Shown here: positions 28,899-39,354 of the stretch, in pieces
Numbering within the stretch: position 1 is the first letter of the stretch
How the letters are laid out: every line of letters begins with the position of its first letter
DNA from: Streptococcus thermophilus
GTDB lineage: Bacteria; Actinomycetota; Actinomycetes; Mycobacteriales; Mycobacteriaceae
NCBI GenBank assembly: GCA_900618065.1
Contig: UYIL01000003.1
Span: forward strand, 1,116,001 to 1,180,000
Direction: 5' to 3'
Length of the DNA stretch: 64,000 nucleotides
Translations under genes and position numbers: made by a program
Notes under the pieces: model-generated
Told to the model about the DNA's origin: nothing
Seen by the model: only the letters and a program-made list of their open reading frames with translations
The model's database searches: none

Positions 28899-29075
28899 AC
28901 AGCGCCACGCGGGCACGCGCTCCGCTAGCGACATCTGCACGGCGCGAGACAGACGCTGAAGCTCGCCGCTGAGGCTGAGGCCCGCTGCGCCACCAACCCC
29001 AACGCACGACTGAAAACCCGCCACCCGGAGGTTGAACTCCAGATGGCGGGCTTTCAGGTTAGGTGAGGGGAGGGG
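28899..29075. other. Intergenic between convergent genes
   Basis: 177 bp with no ORF of interest. It contains the odhA terminator on the minus strand (29013-29054). The left part is GC-rich without visible structure. Confidence 0.5.
29013..29054 (-). terminator. Intrinsic terminator of odhA
   Basis: Minus-strand hairpin with outer arms CCCGCCA/TGGCGGG and inner GGAG/CTCC, ending in TTTT (29013-29016). Twenty-two bases downstream of the odhA stop. Confidence 0.8.
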
Positions 29076-32000
29076 CTAGTCGGCGAAAGCTTCGTCGAGA
29101 AGCGCCTTCTCCTCTTGCTGGTGCACCTTGGACACGCCGGTCGCAGTGGTGGACTGGGAGCGGCGGGAGATCCGGCGCATTGGCGGCATGTTGTCAACGT
29201 AGTTAGCCAGGTGCTCGTTGTAGAACGGCCATGGACCCTGGTTTGCGGGTTCATCCTGGACGAAGCGGATCTCTTCGGCGTTCGGGTAGTTGGCGAAGGC
29301 GTCGGAGAGGCGGTTGAAGGGGATCGGGTGGAGCATCTCGATGCGGATGATAGCGACGTCGTCACGCCCGTCCTTCTGGCGGCGCTTCTCCAGCTCGTAG
29401 TAGATCTTGCCGGAGCACAGCATGATCGTCTTGACCTTCTCGGCGTCACCGATGACCTTGTTGTTCGCGTCGACGAGGTTCGGGTCGTCGATGACGGAAC
29501 GGAACCCGGTGGTCTCGATGAAGTCTGCCGGCTGGGAGACAGCTGCCTTGTTGCGCAGCATGGACTTCGGGGTGAAAATGACCAGCGGGCGGCGCATTTC
29601 ACCGAGCGCCTGGCGGCGCAGCAGGTGGAAGTGGTTTGCCGGGGTGGACGGCTGAGCGACGGTCATGGAACCCTCGGCGACGAGCTGCAGGAAGCGCTCG
29701 ATGCGTGCGGACGAGTGGTCCGGGCCCTGGCCTTCGTAGCCGTGCGGCAGCAGCATGATCAGACTGGACAGCTGGCCCCACTTGGTCTCACCGGAGGAGA
29801 TGTACTCGTCGATGATGGTCTGGCCGCCGTTGGCGAAGTCGCCGAACTGGGCCTCCCATGCGACGAGCGCGTCCGGGTTACCCACGGTGTAGCCGTACTC
29901 GAAGCCCAAACCGCCGAACTCCGTGAGAGCGGAGTTGTAGATCTGGAAGCGGCCGCCGTTGCCGGCCTCGATGGCGGTGGCGTCGAGCGGGTTGTACTGC
30001 TCCGCGGTGCTTGGGTCGAACAGGACACCGTGGCGCTGGGTGAAGGTGCCGCGCTTGGAATCCTCGCCGGCGAGACGGACGAGCTTGCCGTCGTGCGCCA
30101 GGGAGCCGAAGGCGAGCAGCTCGCCCCATGCCCAGTCGATGTCGCCGCCCTCGAAGGAACCGCCGCGAGCCTTCAGAACGGTCTTCAGGCGCTTGTTCGG
30201 CGTGAAGTCACCCGGCAGGTTGGCGTACGCGTCAGCCAGCTTTTTGAACAGGTCCTCGTCGATGGAGGTGTCCAGGCCGCGGGTGAGCTCCTGGGACTCG
30301 GTGATGCCGGTCTGCTCGGCGGGGGAGCCGCCGCCTTCCTTGACGTCGTTGAACACGGAGTCCAGCTGGTCGTGGAAGTCCTGTGCGGCGATCTCGGCTT
30401 CTTCCTCGGTGATATCGCCACGGCCGATGAGGTCCTTGGTGTAGCGGGTACGCACGGAGGGGTGGGAGTCGATGCGCTCGTACATGATCGGCTGGGTCAC
30501 CGATGGATCATCAGCCTCGTTGTGGCCGCGCAGGCGGTAGCAGATGAGGTCGATGAAGACGTCCTTGCCGAATTCGCGGCGGTACTCGGTGGCCAGCTGG
30601 CCTACCCACGCGGCAGCTTCAGGGTCGTCGCCGTTGACGTGGAAGACGGGGCAGTCGAAGCCCTTGGCCAAGTCGGTGGCGTAGTAAGTGGAGCGGCCCT
30701 GGTCCGGGGTGGTGGTGAAGCCGACCTGGTTGTTCACCACGATGTGGACGGTTCCACCGACGTCGTAGCCGGTGAGCTTGGACATGTTCAGGGTCTCCTG
30801 GACCACGCCCAGGCCGGTGAAGGAGGCATCGCCGTGGAGCATCATCGGGACGATCGTGTGGTCGTCCGCGGGCTGGCCGTGGTTGATGATGTCTTGCTTG
30901 GCGCGGGCGATACCGACCAGAACCGGGTCGACCGCTTCCAGGTGGGACGGGTTGGCGGCCAAGGAGACCTTGATGTCGCCGTCGCCGAACATCTGGATGT
31001 GCTCGCCTTCAAAACCGAGGTGGTACTTCACGTCGCCGGAGCCGCCCTGCTGGGCGGGCTGCAGGTTGCCCTCGAACTCGCCGAAGATGGTCTTGACGGG
31101 CTTGCCCACGATGTTGAACAGGACGTTCAAGCGGCCGCGGTGCGGCATGCCGATGACCACTTCGTCCAGGCCTTGGCCGGCGGCGGTGTCGATGACGGCG
31201 TCCATCAGCGGGATCAAGGTCTCCGCACCTTCGAGGGAGAAGCGCTTCTGGCCCAGGTACTTGGTCTGCAGGAAGTTCTCGAAGGCCTCAGCGGCGTTGA
31301 GCTTCTGCAGGATGTACTTCTGCTCGGCGTTGGTTGGCTTGGGCATGCCCACCTCGAGGCGGTCACGCAGCCAGTCGCGCTCGTCGCGGTCGAGGACGTG
31401 GGTGTACTCGGCACCGACGTGGAGGGTGTAGGCGGCGCGCAGGCGGGTAATCACCTCGCGCAGCGTCATGGTCTCCTTGCCGCCGAAGCCGCCGACGTTG
31501 AATGTGCGGTCCAGGTCCCACAGGGTCAGGCCGTGGGTCTCCAGCAGCAGGTCGGACACGTCCGGCTTGGGCAGGCCCGGCTGCTCCCAGTTGAGCGGGT
31601 TGGTGTCGGCGATGAGGTGGCCGCGGGAGCGGTAGGCCTCGATCAGGTTCATCACACGGGTGGACTTGTCCACACCGGTGTTGGGGATGTCCTGGGCCCA
31701 GCGCATCGGGGCGTACGGGATGGACATGGCGGAGAAGATTTCGTCCCAGAATTTATCGTCGATAAGCAACTGGGAGATGTCGCGCAGGAACTCGCCTGAC
31801 TCCGCGCCCTGGATGACGCGGTGATCGTAAGTAGAGGTCAGCGTGGTCAGCTTGCCCACACCGAGCTCAGCGAGACGGTCCTCGGAAGCGCCGGCGAACT
31901 CAGCCGGGTAGTCCATCGCGCCGACACCGACGATGGTGCCCTGGCCCTTGGTCAAACGCGGGATGGAGTGGCGGGTGCCAATGCCGCCCGGGTTAGTCAG

Positions 32001-32843
32001 CTGGATCGTCACACCCTGGAAGTCGTCGATCTTCAGCTTGTTGTCGCGGGCGCGGGCGACGATGTCCTCGTAGGCCCGGACGAATTGCTCAAAAGTGAGG
32101 GTCTCGCATTCCTTGATGGCAGCGACCACGAGCGCGCGGGTGCCGTCTTTTTGCGGGAGGTCAATTGCCAGACCGAGGTTAATGTGCTCCGGGGTGACCA
32201 CGAACGGCTTGCCGTCCTTGACGGTGTAGTTGACGTTCATGCCAGGGTGAATCATGGCGGACTTCACAATCGCCCAGCCAATGATGTGCGTGAACGAGAT
32301 CTTGCCGCCGCGGGTGCGCTTGAGGTGGTCGTTGATCTGCGCACGGTTTTCGAACATGAGCTTGACCGGCATATCGCGCACGGTCGTCGCCGTCGGGACG
32401 GTCAAAGACTCGTCCATGTTCTTGGCGATGGCCTTGAAGGTGCCCTTCAGCTGGGTCTCGCCAGCCTCCGGCAGCGGCTTGACCTTATCCATCGGGGACG
32501 GCTTCGGAGCCTTCTTGGCGGACTTCTTTTCGGAGGGCTGAGACTTGGCCACAACCTCGAGGGCCTTGTCCACCTTGGTCTCGCGACCGTCCTGGGAGGG
32601 TGCACCAGTGGTCTCGGCAACCTTGGTTTCGGTGCGGGCCTTGTGCGGGCGCTCTTCGGCGCCGGCGTTCGCTGCGGCCTTCGTAGCAGCCGGAGAGGCA
32701 AGCGGCGCACCGGAGTCTGAGGTGCCCTGCTTGTCGAACAACTCGCGCCACTCTTCGTCGACGGAGTTGGGATCCTCCTTGTACTGCTGGAACATCTCAT
32801 CTACCAGCCAGTCATTTTGGCCGAAAGTGTTCTCGCTGCTCAC
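29076..32843 (-). CDS. odhA: 2-oxoglutarate dehydrogenase OdhA (E1-E2 fusion)
   Basis: 1255 aa. An N-terminal E1-type segment (NDWLVDEMFQQYKEDP) and an Ala/Lys-rich linker precede an acyltransferase (E2) catalytic domain (about 110-345, DHRVIQGAESGEF). The ThDP-dependent E1 domain follows (GMPHRGRLNVLFNIV, HGDASFTGLGVVQETLNM). This fused Kgd/OdhA architecture is an actinobacterial hallmark of the TCA cycle; the lipoyl domain comes from another subunit. In corynebacteria OdhI (GarA-like) inhibits it. GTG at 32843 gives the expected N-terminus VSSENTFGQ. 55 bp from the ABC transporter gene. Confidence 0.97.
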   Translation of the reverse strand: MSSENTFGQNDWLVDEMFQQYKEDPNSVDEEWRELFDKQGTSDSGAPLASPAATKAAANAGAEERPHKARTETKVAETTGAPSQDGRETKVDKALEVVAKSQPSEKKSAKKAPKPSPMDKVKPLPEAGETQLKGTFKAIAKNMDESLTVPTATTVRDMPVKLMFENRAQINDHLKRTRGGKISFTHIIGWAIVKSAMIHPGMNVNYTVKDGKPFVVTPEHINLGLAIDLPQKDGTRALVVAAIKECETLTFEQFVRAYEDIVARARDNKLKIDDFQGVTIQLTNPGGIGTRHSIPRLTKGQGTIVGVGAMDYPAEFAGASEDRLAELGVGKLTTLTSTYDHRVIQGAESGEFLRDISQLLIDDKFWDEIFSAMSIPYAPMRWAQDIPNTGVDKSTRVMNLIEAYRSRGHLIADTNPLNWEQPGLPKPDVSDLLLETHGLTLWDLDRTFNVGGFGGKETMTLREVITRLRAAYTLHVGAEYTHVLDRDERDWLRDRLEVGMPKPTNAEQKYILQKLNAAEAFENFLQTKYLGQKRFSLEGAETLIPLMDAVIDTAAGQGLDEVVIGMPHRGRLNVLFNIVGKPVKTIFGEFEGNLQPAQQGGSGDVKYHLGFEGEHIQMFGDGDIKVSLAANPSHLEAVDPVLVGIARAKQDIINHGQPADDHTIVPMMLHGDASFTGLGVVQETLNMSKLTGYDVGGTVHIVVNNQVGFTTTPDQGRSTYYATDLAKGFDCPVFHVNGDDPEAAAWVGQLATEYRREFGKDVFIDLICYRLRGHNEADDPSVTQPIMYERIDSHPSVRTRYTKDLIGRGDITEEEAEIAAQDFHDQLDSVFNDVKEGGGSPAEQTGITESQELTRGLDTSIDEDLFKKLADAYANLPGDFTPNKRLKTVLKARGGSFEGGDIDWAWGELLAFGSLAHDGKLVRLAGEDSKRGTFTQRHGVLFDPSTAEQYNPLDATAIEAGNGGRFQIYNSALTEFGGLGFEYGYTVGNPDALVAWEAQFGDFANGGQTIIDEYISSGETKWGQLSSLIMLLPHGYEGQGPDHSSARIERFLQLVAEGSMTVAQPSTPANHFHLLRRQALGEMRRPLVIFTPKSMLRNKAAVSQPADFIETTGFRSVIDDPNLVDANNKVIGDAEKVKTIMLCSGKIYYELEKRRQKDGRDDVAIIRIEMLHPIPFNRLSDAFANYPNAEEIRFVQDEPANQGPWPFYNEHLANYVDNMPPMRRISRRSQSTTATGVSKVHQQEEKALLDEAFAD

Positions 32844-32898
32844 GGCAGTTGCTCGCCTCGCTTCTTTGTTGTTCGTCCGTGTAATCGGTTTTGTCGGG

Positions 32899-35800
32899 TC
32901 AGCTCCGCGACGGGCGGGACTGGCCATTGACAGCCCACAATACTGCATACTTTCCGCCCTGGCGGAGCAGCTCCTCGTGGGTACCGTCCTCAATGATACG
33001 TCCTTGGTCAACGACGAGGATTCGGTCGGCCCTCCGCGCCGTAGCAAGCCGGTGCGCGACGATGACGGAGGTGCGTCCGCGGGTGGTTTTCGCCGCCGCG
33101 TCGAGCACGTCGCGTTCGGTCACGGGGTCGAGGGTGGCGGTGGCTTCGTCGAGCAGCACGACGCGCGGGTGGAGGATTTCCGCGCGGGCGAGCGCGATGA
33201 TTTGCCGTTGCCCGGAACTTAGGCCCCGGCCACGTTCACCGACGGGGTGGTTGAATCCGCCGGGGATGGAGGCGATGACGCCGAGCGCCCCGATGCGTCT
33301 GACGGCGTCTTCGATCTCCTTTTCTTTTTCTGCTTCTTGAGCTGTTGCGAAAGAAGCACCGTAAGAGATGTTGTCAGCCACGGTCCCGGGGAAGAGGTAG
33401 GACTCCTGCGGCACCTGGGCGAGTGCGCACCGCCAGTCCACGAGCGGGTATTCGCGCACGTCCGAGCCACTCGCGGTCACAGCGCCCGTCACGGGATCAT
33501 AGAAACGCGCCAACAGCTTGACGACGCTTGATTTGCCCGCCCCCGTCGGCCCCACCAGGGCAACAGTCTGACCTGGCTGGACGGTGACGCCGACATCAGA
33601 AAGCGCATCGGGGCCGTCGGCTGTGTAGGAGAAAGTGACGTTCTCTAATGCGAGCTCGCCTTGTGCGTCGGTTTGAGCGCCTGGGCGTGTACCGGTGTCG
33701 GGGACTGTGGTCTCAGTGTCGAGCAGTTCGCGGATGCGGTCGAAGCTGACGGTGGCTTGCTGCCACGAGTCAAAGATTTGCCCGAGCTGCTGGATCGGGC
33801 CATAGAGCAGGCTCAAGTACATGGTGAAGGCCACCAATACACCGACCGATAAGGTGCCTTCGGCGACGCGGGCCGCGCCCACGCCGACGACGACAGCCGT
33901 CATGATCTGGGTGATCGCCTGCATACCGTTGAAGTAAAAGGCGACGAGGAGCTGCGAGCGCATGCGCAGGCGCCGATACTTCTCGCTTTCGTTGCGGAAG
34001 CCTGCTTCCGCAACCGGCTCCATAAGGTGCATTTGGCTGCTGCGGATGCCACCGATGAGCTCGGCGAACTCACCGTTGACCGCCGAGATCTGCGCACGGG
34101 CCTGGGCGTGGAAGCGCTTCGAGTAATGGCGGAACACCACCGTGATCACCGCGATGATGGGCACCGCGGCGAGAGCGATGAGCGCCAGCGAACCGTCGGT
34201 GGCCACGAGCATGACAGTGACACCAATGAGCGTGCCGACGGAGACCACCGCCTGCGCCAGACCCGTCTGCAGGAAACTGGATAGCGTGTCGATGTCGGTG
34301 GTCATCCGCGTCATGATCCGCCCCGACAGATTCGACTCGAAGTAGCTCAGGCCCAGTTTCTGCAAGTGGTCATAACTACGGACGCGCAAGCCGTAGAGGA
34401 GCCGCTCGCCGGAGCGTGAGGACAGTACCGTCATCGCGGCGTTCGCAGCCCAGGCGATGACCACAACGACGAGGGCGGCCGCGCCGACGGCCCACAGCGC
34501 GTTCGAGTCGCCCGCCTGGATGCCGCGGTCGATCGCGGTGCGCACCAGGGTGGGGAAGGCCAAGTCCGTGAGCACCCCGACAACGAGTAAGAGCGTGACG
34601 GCGAGAATGAGCCAGCGCACTGAGCGCAGCATCGCGCGGACACCCTCGGGGATGGTTCCGGTGGGTTGCTCCGCGGCGGGAGGGAGGTGCTTGAGGCGCT
34701 CCAGCAGTTCCGGGGTCGCAGTGACCACCCGGGCTGCGCCCCCTCCGCCGCCACGCCCACCGCCGCCCCCGAAGCCGGCACTGGCGCCAGCGCCGGCTGC
34801 TTGGGTGAGCACGTGTTCGTGGCTTTCCTCGGAGACTTCGGGCCAGAGTTGGTCGTGGGTCGGTTCGGGTCGGTGCGCGCGGCGCACATCTGGGTCCATG
34901 AGCGCCCGGTAGAGGTCAGTCTCCACAATCTCCTCGCGCGGGCCGTCAGCGACAACCCGGCTGCCGCCGGTGCTCTCGCTGTCAGCGGGGGCGAGGATGA
35001 GCACGCGGTCGGTGTGGTCCACCGTCGACTGCCGGTGCGCCACGGCGATGAGCGTTACACCTTTGAGGTTCTCGCGCAGGTTGCGCAGGATGGTGGATTC
35101 GGTGGTGGCATCAATAGCTGAGGTAGCGTCGTCGAGCACGAGCACCGCCGGCTTGGACAGCAGAGCGCGGGCGAGAGCAATGCGTTGGCGCTGCCCGCCC
35201 GACAGCGTCAGGCCGCGCTCGCCGACGACGGTGTCATAACCGTCGGGGAGGTTCTCGATGAATTCGTCGGCGCAGGCCATCCGGGCGGCGTGGGCAACTT
35301 CAGTATCGGTGACGTCGGTGCCCATGGCGATGTTGTCCCGGATGGAGGAGGAGAAGAGAAACGCCTCATCGAAGACGCAGGTGACCGCCTTGCGGATTTC
35401 CCGAGCGGGAAAGTCCGCGTAGCGGAGCCGGTCCGAATCGACGTCGATAAGCGAAATGCTCCCGGAATCTGGGGTGTAGAACGCGCCTGCGAGCTGGACC
35501 GCCATGGACTTGCCGGCGCCGGCGGGGCTGATGACGCTGACATGCTCACCGGGGGCGACAGTGAAACTGACGTCGTCGAGGACGGAGCGCCCGTTGGTGG
35601 TGAAGGTGACGTGGTCAAAAACGATGCCGGCGGGGCCATCAGGAAGCGTGGCAGTGGTGGATTCGGGCCGTTCGGGGGAGAGCGCGAGAACCTCGTCGAG
35701 CCGGTCAATTCCGCTCATGCCCATCTGCAAGGTGACGTAGGTGTTGGCCAGCATCGACATCGACTGCGTCAGTGACGTCAGATAAACGGTGAACGCGACG

Positions 35801-36543
35801 AATCCGCCGACCGTCATGCCGCCGCCGAGCGCGATGAGACCGCCTGCGACGATGGTGACCACCAGCGCGATGTTGGGCAGCTGGGTCAATGTGGGTTGGA
35901 ACCGGGCGGTGAGTTTGGCGGCGCGCATTTTCACCGCGTAGAGGTCGCGGGCGAGCCGGTCGAGCACCGACACCTCATGTTCGGCGCGGCCGAAGGCTTT
36001 GACCACGCGGACGCCGGAGACGGTTTGCTCGACGTGGCTGGCCAGCTCGGCCGCTGACTGCTGGTTCGCCCACGTAGCGGCATACATGGATCTGCGTGAG
36101 CGGCCGCCGACCCACACGATGAGCGGGAGGAATCCCAGCGACATCAGCGTCAGCGGAACGTCAAGGGAGAGCATGATCGCCAGCGTGAGCAGCAATTGCA
36201 CGAGGCGGGTGAGCGCGAGCGGCGCCATGGCGAAGACGGAGAAGAGCTGCCCCAAATCGGTGATCGAGCGCGAAACGATCTGCCCGGTGACAATGTCGTC
36301 CTGACCGGGACCGTCAAGGCGGTGCAGAGTTCTCAGCAACTCCACCCGCACCCAATGCTGCGAGCGGGTGGCTAGCGAGCCAGCAGCCCACCGTCGCAAC
36401 ACTTGGAAGGTGAACTGGGCGAGCGCAATGCCCACCATCGCCCATGCGATCGTGGTGATCGATCCGTCACGGGCACCGGTGGCGACATCCACTGCCGCAC
36501 CGGTCAGCCCGGGAACAGTGACTTGCAGAACCGCCGCGACCAC
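32899..36543 (-). CDS. Fused heterodimeric ABC exporter (two TMD-NBD halves)
   Basis: 1214 aa: two complete type-IV exporter halves in one chain. Half 1 NBD has Walker A SPAGAGKS, signature LSGGQRQRIALARALL and Walker B ending LDDATSA (catalytic Glu replaced by Asp). Half 2 has GPTGAGKS, LSSGQ and LLDEATATLD with Glu. So one degenerate and one canonical ATP site, typical of heterodimeric exporters. The halves are joined by an Ala/Gly-rich linker (GASAGFGGGGGRGGGGG). Likely lipid or drug exporter (compare Rv1272c/Rv1273c). The start is unclear: GTG 36543 removes part of helix 1 (see findings). Confidence 0.9.
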   Translation of the reverse strand: MVAAVLQVTVPGLTGAAVDVATGARDGSITTIAWAMVGIALAQFTFQVLRRWAAGSLATRSQHWVRVELLRTLHRLDGPGQDDIVTGQIVSRSITDLGQLFSVFAMAPLALTRLVQLLLTLAIMLSLDVPLTLMSLGFLPLIVWVGGRSRRSMYAATWANQQSAAELASHVEQTVSGVRVVKAFGRAEHEVSVLDRLARDLYAVKMRAAKLTARFQPTLTQLPNIALVVTIVAGGLIALGGGMTVGGFVAFTVYLTSLTQSMSMLANTYVTLQMGMSGIDRLDEVLALSPERPESTTATLPDGPAGIVFDHVTFTTNGRSVLDDVSFTVAPGEHVSVISPAGAGKSMAVQLAGAFYTPDSGSISLIDVDSDRLRYADFPAREIRKAVTCVFDEAFLFSSSIRDNIAMGTDVTDTEVAHAARMACADEFIENLPDGYDTVVGERGLTLSGGQRQRIALARALLSKPAVLVLDDATSAIDATTESTILRNLRENLKGVTLIAVAHRQSTVDHTDRVLILAPADSESTGGSRVVADGPREEIVETDLYRALMDPDVRRAHRPEPTHDQLWPEVSEESHEHVLTQAAGAGASAGFGGGGGRGGGGGAARVVTATPELLERLKHLPPAAEQPTGTIPEGVRAMLRSVRWLILAVTLLLVVGVLTDLAFPTLVRTAIDRGIQAGDSNALWAVGAAALVVVVIAWAANAAMTVLSSRSGERLLYGLRVRSYDHLQKLGLSYFESNLSGRIMTRMTTDIDTLSSFLQTGLAQAVVSVGTLIGVTVMLVATDGSLALIALAAVPIIAVITVVFRHYSKRFHAQARAQISAVNGEFAELIGGIRSSQMHLMEPVAEAGFRNESEKYRRLRMRSQLLVAFYFNGMQAITQIMTAVVVGVGAARVAEGTLSVGVLVAFTMYLSLLYGPIQQLGQIFDSWQQATVSFDRIRELLDTETTVPDTGTRPGAQTDAQGELALENVTFSYTADGPDALSDVGVTVQPGQTVALVGPTGAGKSSVVKLLARFYDPVTGAVTASGSDVREYPLVDWRCALAQVPQESYLFPGTVADNISYGASFATAQEAEKEKEIEDAVRRIGALGVIASIPGGFNHPVGERGRGLSSGQRQIIALARAEILHPRVVLLDEATATLDPVTERDVLDAAAKTTRGRTSVIVAHRLATARRADRILVVDQGRIIEDGTHEELLRQGGKYAVLWAVNGQSRPSRS

Positions 36544-36608
36544 GGCGGTGACAAGGGTCAGGGCGGCAAATCCCGCATTCGCGTTCAGCGTGCGGGTCAG
36601 CAGGGGAC

Positions 36609-37595
36609 TTATTCGGATTCACCCTTCGTGCCGCGTGAGAAGCGGCTGCGCAGTGCGTTTTCTTCCAGTTCATCGGCATTGCCGGTGATGCCGAGCTTCT
36701 CCAAGATGCCCTTTGCCTCCGGATCGCCTTCGATCTCCGGGCCATTGTCGCGGTTTTTGCGGAACACGGTGATGATCGCGGCGAGGCGGGAGTTCTTGTC
36801 GGACTCCGCCTTGTCCAGCTCTTCCTCCACCTCCGACTTCGGCGGCAGCTCCTGAACGAACTGGGCCGGCGGGTGGCCCAGGTTGTCGGCCACGTTGTCC
36901 ACGACGACCTTGGCCAGCTTGCGGTTGGCGTACAGGCCGGCCAAGGCACCGATGCCGAACGGCATCAGTTTGCCGATCCACATGCGGCGCAGACGTTTCG
37001 TGATCGACTTCATCAGCGCCCGCGTCATCATCGAGTTCGCCTGGTTGAGGGTGGGCCCGGTGAAGTTCTTCAGCATCTTCGGACCGGGCATTTTCGCGGC
37101 TTCAGGCCCGATGAGCGTATCGACGATCGCCGTGCCCTGCGTGCCCAGCAAAACCATGAGCACAATTGCTTTGCGGTGCTCTTCGTCAGAAATGTCAGCC
37201 CCGCGCAGGTAGGCAGAGCCGACCGTGTAAACAGCCGCCAAGTCCACAAACAGGAGGGACTCACCGGCAATGGCCGCGGTGCCGGTGACAAACCCGACAC
37301 CCGGGATCGCGGCCGCACCGCCCGCACCAGCACCTGAACCGGATGCGACGGTGAGGAAGTGCTTGTCCATCAACTCCTGGATCTCCTGCGGGGAAGCCTC
37401 CGGGTTGGCGCGCCGAAGACGGTCCACATACGCCTCGATCAAACCGCCCTGCAGGCGCACAGCACGGTCGAGAGCCTTGATGAAGCCCTTGCCAATGACA
37501 GAGGCGTTCTGCTCGATCTGCGCGGAATCCGTGTAACCGCCCTGGGGGCCATTCTCGGCCACGGCTTTGTCATTCTTCTTCTTGCGGCCGAACAT
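36609..37595 (-). CDS. EcsC-like membrane-associated protein
   Basis: 328 aa. Basic N-terminus MFGRKKK; a Gly/Ala-rich hydrophobic core (GSGAGAGGAAAIPGVGFVTG) followed by two or three helices, rather like the EcsC family; a charged C-terminus with SEVEEELDKAESDKNSR. Conserved in corynebacteria near odhA. It ends 66 bp before the accepted ABC exporter start, so possible co-transcription. ATG at 37595 preceded by AGGATCAGG. Function unknown. Confidence 0.65.
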   Translation of the reverse strand: MFGRKKKNDKAVAENGPQGGYTDSAQIEQNASVIGKGFIKALDRAVRLQGGLIEAYVDRLRRANPEASPQEIQELMDKHFLTVASGSGAGAGGAAAIPGVGFVTGTAAIAGESLLFVDLAAVYTVGSAYLRGADISDEEHRKAIVLMVLLGTQGTAIVDTLIGPEAAKMPGPKMLKNFTGPTLNQANSMMTRALMKSITKRLRRMWIGKLMPFGIGALAGLYANRKLAKVVVDNVADNLGHPPAQFVQELPPKSEVEEELDKAESDKNSRLAAIITVFRKNRDNGPEIEGDPEAKGILEKLGITGNADELEENALRSRFSRGTKGESE

Positions 37596-37694
37596 CCTGA
37601 TCCTGTCTCCTCGGGGATTTGTGGGGGAACGGTGTCGTGTTCCCAGCCACGTCATCATAGGCCGGAAATACATGACACGGCTACAGTTGTCCGC

Positions 37695-39260
37695 ATGGCT
37701 GCTGTTTCCGCCACCGACCCCGTCGTGCACACTCATGCTGGGACTGTGCGCGGCATCGTCGATCCTGGCTCGGGCATGCGCACGTGGCGCGGCATACCGT
37801 ACGGGGCGCCGACCGGCGGAAAGCACCGTTTCCACGCTCCACGCCCGCGGGAGGCATGGCGCGGTGAGTTCGACGCCTCAGAGTTCAGCCAGCCCGCCAT
37901 GCAGGGCACCTACGGGTGGAACGACAAAGTCATCGGCACCGAGGACTGCCTCACCCTGGACATCGTCCGGCCAAACACCGACGACGTTTTGCCCGTGGTG
38001 GTCTACATGCACGGCGGCACCTTCCTCACCGGCGCCTCCCACGAGAAGGTGCTCCAAGGCCACGGCCTGGCCGCCGCGGCGGACATCGTCTACGTCTCGC
38101 TGAACTTCCGCCTGGGCGTCTTGGGCTACCTGGACATGCGTTCGCTCGGCCCGGACTGCGTGGCTAACCCCGCCACGTTGGACCAGATCCTTGCCCTGCA
38201 CTGGGTGCGCGACAACATCGCGTTCTTCGGCGGCGACCCGGACCGGGTGACCATCATGGGCGAATCCGCCGGCGCCAACGCTGTGACGACCTTGATGAGC
38301 TCCCCGCAAGCGCGCGGCCTGTTCCACGGTGCCGTCGCACAATCGAATCCTGCGGGTGCGGTGCACTCGCGCGTGCAGGCCGCCATGTGGGTGCGCTCGC
38401 TTCTCGACGGCATGGGCATGTCCCGCCTGTCCACCCTCTCCGACCTCCGCGAGGTCGATGGGGAAGAACTGGTCCGCGTGGGCAACTCGTTGCTCGTTCG
38501 CTCCGGGGAGATGAAGTACCTCAACCTGGCGTTCATGCCCACGGTGGATGAGAACGTCTTGCCCAAGCACCCCATCGACGCCTTCACCGACAACGAGGAA
38601 GCTCCCGTGCCGCTGCTCATCGGCTCCAACTCCGGTGAAGCCAGCTTCACCAAAGCGATGTTCGTGTCGAGCAAGGCGCGCGGCCGGGCAGCCCGCCGCC
38701 TGTTGGAGGTCTACGACCCCGACCATGCCGACGCGATCCTGGAGGCCTACGACTGCGCCACCGAGCGCTCCGACTTCGCCGAACTGGTCGCCGACGCTGT
38801 CTTCTGGGCCCCGTCGGTGCGCATCGCCACAGAGCACCGCCGGGTGGCGCCGGTGTGGATGTACCACTTCGACTACGTTGTTCCCGCCCTGGAGCGCCTG
38901 GGTGTGGGTGCGATCCACACCGCCGACCTGGAGGTCATTTTCGGCGACCAGTTCGCCACACCTGCCGGCTTGCTTACCCGCCTGGGTAAACGCGACGACT
39001 TTGCGGCCGTCAGCGAGCGCATGCAGCACCACTGGGGGCTGTTCTTCCGCACTGGCCGGCCCGGTGATGATTGGCCGGAGTACGGTTTCCGCTCTGACCA
39101 GCGCCCCGGCCGCGCCACCGCTGTGATTCGTACCGAACCGACCATCGTGTGGGACCCGAAGCCAGCCAAGCGCCGCGCCTGGGAAGGCTTCGAAATGACC
39201 CAGTGGGGCACTGGCCGTCCCGAGCTGCTGGAGTCCATCGCGGACTTCATCGGTGTCTAG
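37695..39260 (+). CDS. Type-B carboxylesterase
   Basis: 521-aa alpha/beta hydrolase: GTEDCLTLDIVRP, oxyanion motif YMHGGTF, and nucleophile elbow GESAG with Ser191. Includes the family substrate-pocket region FFGGDPDRVTIMGESAGANAV. Cleaves carboxylic esters (e.g. p-nitrobenzyl esterase-like); no signal peptide, so cytosolic. Divergent from the EcsC-like gene. Substrate unknown. Confidence 0.93.
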   Translation: MAAVSATDPVVHTHAGTVRGIVDPGSGMRTWRGIPYGAPTGGKHRFHAPRPREAWRGEFDASEFSQPAMQGTYGWNDKVIGTEDCLTLDIVRPNTDDVLPVVVYMHGGTFLTGASHEKVLQGHGLAAAADIVYVSLNFRLGVLGYLDMRSLGPDCVANPATLDQILALHWVRDNIAFFGGDPDRVTIMGESAGANAVTTLMSSPQARGLFHGAVAQSNPAGAVHSRVQAAMWVRSLLDGMGMSRLSTLSDLREVDGEELVRVGNSLLVRSGEMKYLNLAFMPTVDENVLPKHPIDAFTDNEEAPVPLLIGSNSGEASFTKAMFVSSKARGRAARRLLEVYDPDHADAILEAYDCATERSDFAELVADAVFWAPSVRIATEHRRVAPVWMYHFDYVVPALERLGVGAIHTADLEVIFGDQFATPAGLLTRLGKRDDFAAVSERMQHHWGLFFRTGRPGDDWPEYGFRSDQRPGRATAVIRTEPTIVWDPKPAKRRAWEGFEMTQWGTGRPELLESIADFIGV

Positions 39261-39354
39261 CGCTGAATCCTCATGCACGCTGCGACCAGCGCAGCTAGGC
39301 TAGGGGCGTCCGGGCGCCACTAACCCCGGGGAACCAAGGAAGGGAACCGGACCC

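Noticed and set aside
29115..31799. 894-codon plus-strand frame opposite odhA
   Set aside because: Composition-driven shadow frame; odhA on the other strand has all catalytic motifs.
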